Positions 7,199 through 13,436 of a stretch of DNA of 15,364 bases are shown piece by piece (within the stretch, counting starts at the first letter, position 1; each line of letters opens with the position of its first letter). The notes beneath the pieces were generated by a model. The model had not been told where the DNA came from, searched no databases, and saw only the letters and a list, made by a program, of their open reading frames with translations. The translations under genes and the position numbers were made by a program. Origin of the DNA: JAPUIN01 sp041580375 (GTDB taxonomy: Bacteria; Acidobacteriota; Polarisedimenticolia; Gp22-AA2); NCBI GenBank assembly GCA_041580375.1, contig JBFGDZ010000080.1, forward strand, positions 1 through 15,364. The letters run 5' to 3'.

Positions 7199-9190
7199 TC
7201 AATGACTTGCGCTTCGATCGCCGGCCGTCCCGCCCGGATCGAGATCCCGTCTGACCTCCTCCAGGCTTCCGGCGTCGAGGCGCACGATCTCACGGGCGTA
7301 TCCGCTGTCCGGCCGGTAACCCGCGAGCCCCTCGCTCGCGGCCTCCAGCCTGCGGAATGCCTCGAGCGCCTCCGCCCGATCCCCTCGCTCGAGCAGCAGG
7401 CCGACCTTGAGGACGTGAGCGCGCAGCAGGTTCGGCTCCAGATCGAGGGCCCGGTCGAGCGCCTCCAGCGCCTCCACCGTCCCGCCCTGCTCCGACAGGT
7501 GCCCTCCGAGTTCCAGGAGCGGCCTCGGGTCGCGCGGGGCCAGGCGGGCGGCCTCCCGGTAGAGCGCGGTCGCCCGCCGGGCCGCCGTCTCGTCGCCGAA
7601 CAGCGTGCGACCCACACGCTCCTCCAGGCGGGCCAGCAGCAGGGGAAACCGGAAGTCGATCGGCTTCAGGCCCCGCGCCTCCTCGAGCAGCAGCGCGGCG
7701 CGCGCGTAGCGCGACGCATCGACCGGTCCGAGATTCAGCATCGCCATGGCGAGATCGTGGCGATACTCGGGATGCAGCCGATTCAGGCGAGCGGCGCGCT
7801 CCATGCGGTGCAGCCCGTCGCGCCCGAGAGCCCGGGCCGCCCGGGCCTCCCGATCCGCCAGGTAGGGAGCGATCACGGCCCCCCACGCGGCGCAGGCGAA
7901 CAGGACCACCGCTGCGATCGCCGGGGCGGCGCCGCGTCCGGATCTCCGGCGCGCCGGACCGGGGGAGGAGGAGACGTTCCCGCGCAGCGCATCCCCCACT
8001 CCATCGCGGCCGCGCCCGACGGCGAGCGCGATCCCGGCGAGGAGGGCGGGGACCAGAAGAAGCGCCGGACGGTGGTGGAGATCGTCCACGGACGCGTGCA
8101 CGATCAGCGCGATGAGCGCCAGGCCGGTCCCTTCATGGACTCCCGCGACCCGCGATCCGGCGGTGCCCCGCAGGAGAAGGAGGGCGCTCAGGCAGGCGGC
8201 CGCCAGCAGGAACCCCGCGCCGGGCGCGCCGATCTCGACCGCCGTGGTCAGCAGGGCCGAGTGCGCCGCGTCGAAGGTGCGACCGTAGCGCACCGGAGCG
8301 TCCTGGAGAGGAAAGTTGTACGCGCCTGCTGAGTGCTTGAACAACCCCGGTCCGAAGCCGAGCAGCGGGCGATCGGCCAGCATGTCCAGAGACGCTTCCC
8401 AGATCCGCAGCCGGTGGTAGCGATACGGATCCCGGGCCGAACCGAAACGGTGCGCCAGCGCCGCAGTCCCGGCCGACGCCACGAGGAGGAGCGACAGCGC
8501 CGCGACGGCGCGCGCGCGCCTCGACCATGCCGTCCCCCGGTGGAGCAGGAAGATCGCCAGCGAGACGCCGAGCGCGAGAAAGGCGCCGCGCGAGGCGAGC
8601 ACGGCGAGCGCGGCGAGATGCGCGAGCGCGAGCCCCAGCCAGATGAGGACGGCGCCGCGCTCCACCCGGCGCCACGCCGCTTCCGCCGACGCTGCGCACA
8701 GGACCAGGCCGATGACGATCCAGGCGGCCAGGTGATTCGGGTTCTCGAAGGCGGCTCCGGCGGCGGCCGCGCCGCCGCGCCATCCGCGCGCGATCGCAAG
8801 CAGGGCCTGCAACGTCGTCGAGCCGACGGCCAGAGCGCGGACCGCGGCGAGACCCGTCCAGTCGGCTCCGCTCAGGAGGACGGCGGCGAACAGACCCGCC
8901 GGCAGCAGGAGATCCAGCCACCCGAGCCATGCCGCGTAGGCGTAGCCGGCGCGAAGGCCCGAGCAGAGCGCGAAGAGCAGGCCGATCGCGGCGAGCGCGA
9001 GCACCGGGCGGGAACCCGCCTCCGCCTCGGCGAATCCGGCGCGCAGGCCCCGCAGAACCAGGATCAGCACGAGCAGGAGGCTCAGCAGATGGAGGATCAG
9101 GGTCGACGCCGGCGCCCTCCCGCCTCCTCCGAACGGGGCGAGCAGCACGATCGCGCCGAGCAGCGCCTGAGGGAGCGATCGCGCGATCAC
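7199..9190 (-). CDS. O-antigen ligase/polymerase-like membrane protein with C-terminal TPRs (second of pair)
   Basis: Predicted polytopic membrane protein of 663 residues in the Wzy_C/O-antigen ligase superfamily, which joins or transfers lipid-linked glycans in the periplasm. About ten hydrophobic helices span residues 5-395, with FENPNHLAAW (148-157) and the large periplasmic-loop signature RPLLGFGPGLF (274-284) followed by FDAAHSALLTTAVEIG (306-321), where His310 corresponds to the conserved loop His. One more helix near 422-443 leads into a soluble tail (about 450-625) with TPR-like repeats, for example ATALYREAARLAPRDPRPLL (540-559) and EALEALDRALDLEPNLLRAH (573-592). The GTG start overlaps the stop of the preceding paralogue as GTGA; the far longer open frame upstream is the shadow of that gene. 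It could be a polymerase, a ligase or a protein O-glycosyltransferase; sequence alone does not separate these. Confidence 0.85.
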   Translation of the reverse strand: MIARSLPQALLGAIVLLAPFGGGGRAPASTLILHLLSLLLVLILVLRGLRAGFAEAEAGSRPVLALAAIGLLFALCSGLRAGYAYAAWLGWLDLLLPAGLFAAVLLSGADWTGLAAVRALAVGSTTLQALLAIARGWRGGAAAAGAAFENPNHLAAWIVIGLVLCAASAEAAWRRVERGAVLIWLGLALAHLAALAVLASRGAFLALGVSLAIFLLHRGTAWSRRARAVAALSLLLVASAGTAALAHRFGSARDPYRYHRLRIWEASLDMLADRPLLGFGPGLFKHSAGAYNFPLQDAPVRYGRTFDAAHSALLTTAVEIGAPGAGFLLAAACLSALLLLRGTAGSRVAGVHEGTGLALIALIVHASVDDLHHRPALLLVPALLAGIALAVGRGRDGVGDALRGNVSSSPGPARRRSGRGAAPAIAAVVLFACAAWGAVIAPYLADREARAARALGRDGLHRMERAARLNRLHPEYRHDLAMAMLNLGPVDASRYARAALLLEEARGLKPIDFRFPLLLARLEERVGRTLFGDETAARRATALYREAARLAPRDPRPLLELGGHLSEQGGTVEALEALDRALDLEPNLLRAHVLKVGLLLERGDRAEALEAFRRLEAASEGLAGYRPDSGYAREIVRLDAGSLEEVRRDLDPGGTAGDRSASH

Positions 9191-10881
9191 TCCGGCTCCT
9201 CCCCGGGGCGGACATGCGCGCCGACCCGGTAGCTCTCCTCGAGCGGGTGGAGCCTGTGGGCCGCGTACTGCTCCCGATACGCCGCCGCCGTCTCGCCGGC
9301 GGCCCGGTGGTACAGGGCGCGCGTGTGGTGCAGCACGGCCGACTCCGGCTGGAGCGCCAGGGCCGCCGCCGCCTCGATCTCCCCTTCGCGCCGCAGCGCG
9401 ACATCCTCCATGGCGTGAGCCAGGATCGTCTGCGCGACGAACGCGCGCGTGCGCGGATCGCCGGGACGCGCGTCGATCGCGGCACGGCCGAGCGCGATCG
9501 CCCGGTCGATCCGCCCCGCCTCGATGGTGTCCGCGGCCCGATCCAGAAGGGACTCGGATCGTGCGGCAGCCAGGCCGTGGACGACGAGAACGCTCCCGAG
9601 GACGACTGCGCCCGCGACGCTCGCGATGCGAGCCGCTACCCGCGTCACGAACCGCCCCGGATCCGCCCGTGGCTCTCGGCCCGCCAAAGCCGCCCCGAGG
9701 AGGACCGCGGCCGGCAGCGCCACGGCGGGCAGATAGGCGGTGAAATCGAACAGATTGTGCAGGAGGAATGCGCTCCCGGCCGCCAGCAGGGGCAGCTCCG
9801 GCGCGCATGCTCTCCACGCCCGCCCCGCGGCGGCGGCGACGGCGGCGACGAGAGCCCCGATCGGCGCGAGGATCCAGATGCCCCAGGTCGCTGCCGCCTG
9901 TAGGTAGGAATTGTGGGCGTATCGCGTTTCGTTCATGCCCTCCCGCATCATCCGGGGGTAGAACGACTCGAAACCTCCCGGCCCGACCCCGAGGACGGGT
10001 CGCTCGCGGATCATGCGCGCTGCCGCGGACCAGTTGCCCGCCCGCAGCGAGATCGGATCCGCTCCCGGCCCGGAGAAGATCTCCGACCGGCGAGCGTGCA
10101 CGAACAGCGCGCCGGTCAGAATCGCCATCACGACGATGCCCGCGAAGATCAGCCGCCGCCGCCGGCGCGCGAGGAGGGGGATCGTCAGGAGGACGCCGGT
10201 GGCGGCGGCCGCCAGCGCGCCGAGGGAGCGCGTGAGCAGGAGGGCGTAGATCTCCAGTCCCGCGGCCGCAAGCCCGGCGATCCGCAGGCGGGATCGTCCC
10301 GCCCCGGCCGTCCACGCGAGCGTGACCGGGATCGCCATCGCCAGGAATCCGCCGAGCGCCGCCGGCAGGAGGAACGGCCCCGAGGGCCGTCCGGCCTCCA
10401 GCCGGACGAGGAAGCCGGTCGGGTCGGCCGGATCGGCGGCCCTCAGGGCGGCGGCCAGCGTCGGATAGGTGACGTGGCGCTGCAGCACGGCGTGCAGCGA
10501 GGCGCCGCAGCCGAGGGCGATGAGAGAGAGCGTGAGCCAGCCCGATCGGCCATGGCGGGCCAGCAGGCCCCCGAGGCAACCACCGACGACGAGCAACGCG
10601 GCGGCGGCCGCCTCGTCATGGGCCCGGGCCCGGCAGGAGGCGGACCCCAGCGAAGCCACCGCCAGGGGCGCGAACGGCAGGAGCCAGAAGGCGACCGCGC
10701 CCGGCCGCGGCGCCCCGTTCCACGCGGCCAGGATCAGGGCCGCCGACGCCACCGCCGGGACGAGAAGCATGGAATACGGCGACAGGAGCGGGTTCATCAG
10801 GACGGGCAGGATCGGGACGGAGACGGCGAGCAGCAGGAGCGCGGGCTCGATGCGCCTCGTCGCGGCGCGATCAGCCGGCAT
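9187..10881 (-). CDS. O-antigen ligase/polymerase-like membrane protein with C-terminal helical repeats (first of pair)
   Basis: Predicted inner-membrane Wzy_C/O-antigen ligase superfamily protein of 564 residues. Hydrophobic helices fill about 12-440. The diagnostic loop is RERPVLGVGPGGFESFYPRM (292-311) followed by ETRYAHNSYLQAAATWG (318-334), the classic GxGxGxF and AHNxYLQ pattern. A C-terminal tail (about 442-545) has TPR-like helical pairs, such as DRAIALGRAAIDARPGDPRT (459-478). ATG at 10881 is chosen because GGAG lies 6 nt upstream; the longer in-frame ATG at 10935 would be encoded by the pilin terminator stem. The start is only 23 nt beyond the terminator U-tract, which leaves no room for a separate promoter downstream of it, so expression probably depends on read-through from the pilin transcript. 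It is coupled to its paralogue by GTGA. Polymerase, WaaL-type ligase and pilin glycosyltransferase all remain possible. Confidence 0.87.
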   Translation of the reverse strand: MPADRAATRRIEPALLLLAVSVPILPVLMNPLLSPYSMLLVPAVASAALILAAWNGAPRPGAVAFWLLPFAPLAVASLGSASCRARAHDEAAAAALLVVGGCLGGLLARHGRSGWLTLSLIALGCGASLHAVLQRHVTYPTLAAALRAADPADPTGFLVRLEAGRPSGPFLLPAALGGFLAMAIPVTLAWTAGAGRSRLRIAGLAAAGLEIYALLLTRSLGALAAAATGVLLTIPLLARRRRRLIFAGIVVMAILTGALFVHARRSEIFSGPGADPISLRAGNWSAAARMIRERPVLGVGPGGFESFYPRMMREGMNETRYAHNSYLQAAATWGIWILAPIGALVAAVAAAAGRAWRACAPELPLLAAGSAFLLHNLFDFTAYLPAVALPAAVLLGAALAGREPRADPGRFVTRVAARIASVAGAVVLGSVLVVHGLAAARSESLLDRAADTIEAGRIDRAIALGRAAIDARPGDPRTRAFVAQTILAHAMEDVALRREGEIEAAAALALQPESAVLHHTRALYHRAAGETAAAYREQYAAHRLHPLEESYRVGAHVRPGEEPE

Positions 10882-10904
10882 GGCGGACTCCGGCGGCGCG
10901 GAGG

Positions 10905-10942
10905 AAAAAAGAAAACGGGCGGTGCCCGGAGGCACCGCCCGT
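10905..10942 (-). terminator. Rho-independent terminator after the pilin gene
   Basis: On the minus strand a perfect 12-bp GC-rich stem (ACGGGCGGTGCC paired with GGCACCGCCCGT) encloses a 4-nt loop and is followed at once by TTTTCTTTTTT. It lies 20 nt after the pilin stop. There is no T-run on the other side, so it acts only in the minus direction. Its place inside a same-strand gene series suggests it lowers, rather than abolishes, expression of the ligase-like genes. Confidence 0.93.
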
Positions 10943-10962
10943 GTGATTGAAGCGACGCGAGA

Positions 10963-11415
10963 CTAGGTCTGCGTGCCCTGCGGCCACTGATAGAACTGGC
11001 CGCCGACGAACACGATGTCGCAGGCGAAATCGGTCGTCGTTCCGCCGCTGTTCGTGCCGGCGGCAGCGTCCTTCGCGATGCTGGTGATCGTGTACTGCGT
11101 GCCGTTCGCGTCCGAGTCGATGTCCCAGTTGTTCGACCAGCCGTCGGTCGTGGGCACCGTCTTGATGTAGATCGGGGACACGTGGGTCGTGATGCCCGAC
11201 GCCGTGACGTTCGCCATGCCCTTCGGGTAGAAGTTGTTGTCGACCGCGTACGACTCGATCGCCGTGCCGACCGACCGCATGTCGGCCATGGTCCTCTTCT
11301 GCTTGCCCCTGTCGATCGCGTTGAGCAGGTTCGGGATCGCGATGGCCGCGATGATCCCGATGATCGCCACGACGATCAAGAGCTCGATGAGCGTGAAACC
11401 TTTGTCCTTGCGCAT
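10963..11415 (-). CDS. Type IV pilin / GspG-like pseudopilin precursor
   Basis: Predicted prepilin of 150 residues, cut and N-methylated by a PilD-type prepilin peptidase and assembled into a pilus or pseudopilus. The short charged leader MRKDKG ends in Gly6; cleavage leaves Phe+1 and Glu+5 in FTLIELLIVVAIIGIIAAIAIP, the class III signature and N-terminal helix. NLLNAIDRGKQKRTMADMRS (29-48) continues the amphipathic alpha1 spine. The globular part holds YAVDNNFYPKG (56-66), a Ser/Thr/Gly-rich stretch (120-129) and a C-terminal FYQWPQGTQT. There is one Cys (132), so no disulfide loop as in Pseudomonas PilA; the shape is closer to GspG-like proteins. ATG at 11415 is fixed by the leader peptide and a strong ribosome-binding site. 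No secretion or pilus assembly genes are in the window. Expected to be abundant: strong RBS, own terminator. Confidence 0.93.
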   Translation of the reverse strand: MRKDKGFTLIELLIVVAIIGIIAAIAIPNLLNAIDRGKQKRTMADMRSVGTAIESYAVDNNFYPKGMANVTASGITTHVSPIYIKTVPTTDGWSNNWDIDSDANGTQYTITSIAKDAAAGTNSGGTTTDFACDIVFVGGQFYQWPQGTQT

Positions 11416-11421
11416 TCGCCA

Positions 11422-11431
11422 CTCCTCCTTT
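11422..11431 (-). promoter_or_regulatory. Strong ribosome-binding site of the pilin gene
   Basis: AAAGGAGGAG on the minus strand, with GGAGG 8 nt before the ATG at 11415. It is the best Shine-Dalgarno match in the window. It fixes the start that gives the correct prepilin leader and rules out the in-frame starts further upstream. Confidence 0.85.
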
Positions 11432-11462
11432 CGTCGGAATGGGAAGAGCAAGGGCGATGCCA

Positions 11463-11486
11463 TCCGGCGGCCCCCCGGAGGCCGGA
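11463..11486 (-). other. Possible hairpin in the pilin 5' leader
   Basis: TCCGGC and GCCGGA form a 6-bp stem around a 12-nt loop that can itself fold on GGCC/GGCC. It lies about 32 nt upstream of the pilin ribosome-binding site, so it would be in the mRNA leader if transcription starts upstream of it. No U-tract follows, so it is not a terminator. Stems of this size arise by chance in GC-rich DNA. Confidence 0.3.
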
Positions 11487-11512
11487 GCGACAAGTGGCCT
11501 GAGGAGTTCGAT

Positions 11513-11529
11513 TTGCACGATCGAGTCCA
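11513..11529 (-). promoter_or_regulatory. Candidate sigma-54 (-24/-12) promoter for the pilin gene
   Basis: The minus strand reads TGGACTCGATCGTGCAA, with the GG and GC dinucleotides exactly 10 nt apart and a TGCA core at -12. The -24 half matches TGGCACG only in its first three bases, so the match is partial. Transcription would start near 11500, giving a leader of about 85-90 nt. Many pilin genes in other bacteria are sigma-54 dependent, which makes the site plausible; no convincing sigma-70 promoter was found in this gap. Confidence 0.3.
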
Positions 11530-11546
11530 GTTCCGTCACCGGTTCC

Positions 11547-11597
11547 GAATCGCCCCGGACGACCGGAGGTAACACGATTCGTCAATGAAATCGATTC
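11547..11597. repeat. Cluster of three CGATTC/GAATCG hexamers upstream of the pilin
   Basis: GAATCG at 11547-11552 is an inverted copy of CGATTC at 11575-11580, and a second direct CGATTC lies at 11592-11597. Between the first two, CCGG-ACGA-CCGG forms a small dyad. The cluster lies upstream of the candidate pilin promoter, where activator or repressor sites are expected. The units are short, so this is only suggestive. The rest of the 203-bp gap (11416-11618) shows no gene. Confidence 0.25.
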
Positions 11598-11618
11598 TGG
11601 TTGACACTCAGCGTCACC

Positions 11619-13436
11619 TCAGCGGCGCTCCCGCTGACTGCCCGGTTCGGCGCCGCCCCCCCCGCCGGGGGCCAGGCTCGAAAAAGTCCTCTGCAGCCAG
11701 CGGGCGCGGCGGCTGGCCGGATCCTCGAGCAGCTTGCGGTCCAGCTCGCCCAGAATCGGCGCCAGCGGGGCGCGCCCCGTGACGACCGCCGCCAGGAGGT
11801 GCTGCCAGTCGTCGGGGTGGAGATGCCGGTACTCCAGCCGCTCGATGAGTCGGTCGTGGCGCGGCTCCCGGCGCAGGAAGATCATGGCGTCGTCGTCCCA
11901 GTAGACGAGCGCCCACCGCTCCTTCGGGAAGTAGGCGGCCGAGAAGGCGCGGGCTCCCGTGCGCGGCATCCCGCTCTCGTCCTGTCCATAGACCACCTTC
12001 TGGAGCGTCCCGGGGTAGCGCAGGAAGGCCGCCCCGATGCCGTGGCGTTCGAGCAGGCGGTCCCAGTCGGATCCGTCGCGTAGCGCCACCGCGATGTCGC
12101 GCAGGAGATCGGCGTAGACCTCGTTCCGTCCGTCGATGAACACGGGCGCCCCCGGGCCACGCCGCCAGATCAGATAGCCCCCGAACCGGACGTCGTTGAA
12201 CAGGCGGGCGTCGATGCCCTCCCGCTCGAGGAAGTCGACGGCCGCATGCGGCTCGTTGTGCGACGAGATCCCGAGGCCCCATTGGATCCGCGGCGGGAGG
12301 ATCGTCAGGAGAGGAATGCCGGACACCGCGATGACGGCCGCGGCGATGAACCCGGGCCGGATGGCGCGACCGTCCCCCGGCAGGCGGACGTTCCAGCGCG
12401 CCCCGACGCGGTCGATGATCGCGCGGGCGGGGCCCGCGATCCCGAGGGGCAGCAGGAGGAAGAACAGTCCGATGTTGCGCAGATGCAGGAGGGCCAGAAC
12501 CGCCGTCAGCAGGAGGGCCGGCGCCGCGATCGGATCGAATCGGCGGCGTCCCGCCGCCAGGACGATCGCCGTCGCCGCGATCGAGACGTAGAAGAGGGGG
12601 AAATCGCGCGGCTCGGGACGCGCCCATTCCAGGTTCGGCCACGGAAGCGACGCCAGAAGTCGAGAGAGGTGGAACGGAACGCCGTAGATTGCGAATCCGT
12701 ACGGGTTCGCCGCCAGAGCCACGAAGGAAGCCGCGGTCGTGACGGCGAGCCGCCTCTCGAACGCCGGACCGGGGCCGGTCCGGCCCCCTCCGTACCCGGC
12801 CGGTCCGCCGACCAGGCGCGCCCCCACCGTCGCCGACAGAGCGAGCAGCAGGAACGCGGGCGCCAGGACGATCCCGACGTGCAGGTTCGCGCCGAGGGCG
12901 CAGAGCACGGGGATCAGGACGAGCGGCCGTGCGCTGTCCCCGTCCCGCGCGCGCGTCGCCAGCACCAGGATCAGAGGGACGAGCAGAAGCGTCGCCATCT
13001 CCGGGCGGACCTGGAATCGGAACCAGGAACCGAGGAGCGTGACGACCAGGATCCCGGCCGTCCCCGCGGGACCGTGGCCGGCGTGCCGGAGGTGCCCGGC
13101 GAGCAGGAAGGTCAGGGCGATCACGCACAGGATCTTCATGACGACGAGGGCGCCCGGTCCGAGGATCTCGTGGGCGCCGTAGGCCAGGATCTGGAACAGC
13201 CATTCGTGGTCGATCCACTCCGTCCCCGCGGCGGTGAACGAGAAGGGATCGGCGTGCGGGATCGATCCCCGCTCCAGGATCAGCCGCCCCGTGGCCAGAT
13301 GCCACCAGTAGTCGTAGCTGCCGATCGGGGTCAACGATGCGGCGATCGCGAGCAGCGCGACGAGGCCGTAGAGGAGCGACCGGTCTCCGCGCTGCCGCGC
13401 GCTGCCGACGTTCCCTTCCGTCCGCGGCTCGTTCAT
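11619..13436 (-). CDS. Polytopic membrane protein of GT-C-like architecture with C-terminal soluble domain
   Basis: Uncharacterised 605-residue membrane protein. The first helix (about 21-38) is followed by a loop with SYDYWWHLATGRLILERG (40-57), IPHADPFSFT (59-68) and WIDHEWLFQ (74-82); an acidic first loop and aromatic cluster after helix 1 are typical of GT-C glycosyltransferases that use polyprenyl-phosphate sugars. About nine or ten further helices run to about 380. The soluble tail (390-605) contains FNDVRFGGYLIW (413-424) and PVFIDGRNEVYADLL (431-445), a recurring block in this family of hypothetical proteins, and ends in a Gly/Arg-rich segment. ATG at 13436 is chosen from the ATGA overlap with the YfhO-like gene and a GGAGG just upstream. 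Pairing with YfhO suggests extracytoplasmic sugar addition; the reaction is inferred, not shown. Confidence 0.75.
   Translation of the reverse strand: MNEPRTEGNVGSARQRGDRSLLYGLVALLAIAASLTPIGSYDYWWHLATGRLILERGSIPHADPFSFTAAGTEWIDHEWLFQILAYGAHEILGPGALVVMKILCVIALTFLLAGHLRHAGHGPAGTAGILVVTLLGSWFRFQVRPEMATLLLVPLILVLATRARDGDSARPLVLIPVLCALGANLHVGIVLAPAFLLLALSATVGARLVGGPAGYGGGRTGPGPAFERRLAVTTAASFVALAANPYGFAIYGVPFHLSRLLASLPWPNLEWARPEPRDFPLFYVSIAATAIVLAAGRRRFDPIAAPALLLTAVLALLHLRNIGLFFLLLPLGIAGPARAIIDRVGARWNVRLPGDGRAIRPGFIAAAVIAVSGIPLLTILPPRIQWGLGISSHNEPHAAVDFLEREGIDARLFNDVRFGGYLIWRRGPGAPVFIDGRNEVYADLLRDIAVALRDGSDWDRLLERHGIGAAFLRYPGTLQKVVYGQDESGMPRTGARAFSAAYFPKERWALVYWDDDAMIFLRREPRHDRLIERLEYRHLHPDDWQHLLAAVVTGRAPLAPILGELDRKLLEDPASRRARWLQRTFSSLAPGGGGGAEPGSQRERR

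Noticed and set aside
9191..10579. N-terminal extension making the second ligase-like protein 1126 residues long
   Set aside because: The extra 463 residues are an Arg/Pro-rich shadow of the first ligase-like gene. The hydrophobic protein begins at the GTG at 9190 that overlaps the upstream stop.
10882..10935. In-frame ATG at 10935 for the first ligase-like protein
   Set aside because: It would be encoded inside the terminator stem and has no ribosome-binding site; ATG 10881 has GGAG at good spacing.
11599..11618. Imperfect inverted repeat just after the stop of the GT-C-like gene as a terminator
   Set aside because: The stem is about 6 bp with a bulge and no U-tract follows, so it does not meet the criteria for a Rho-independent terminator.
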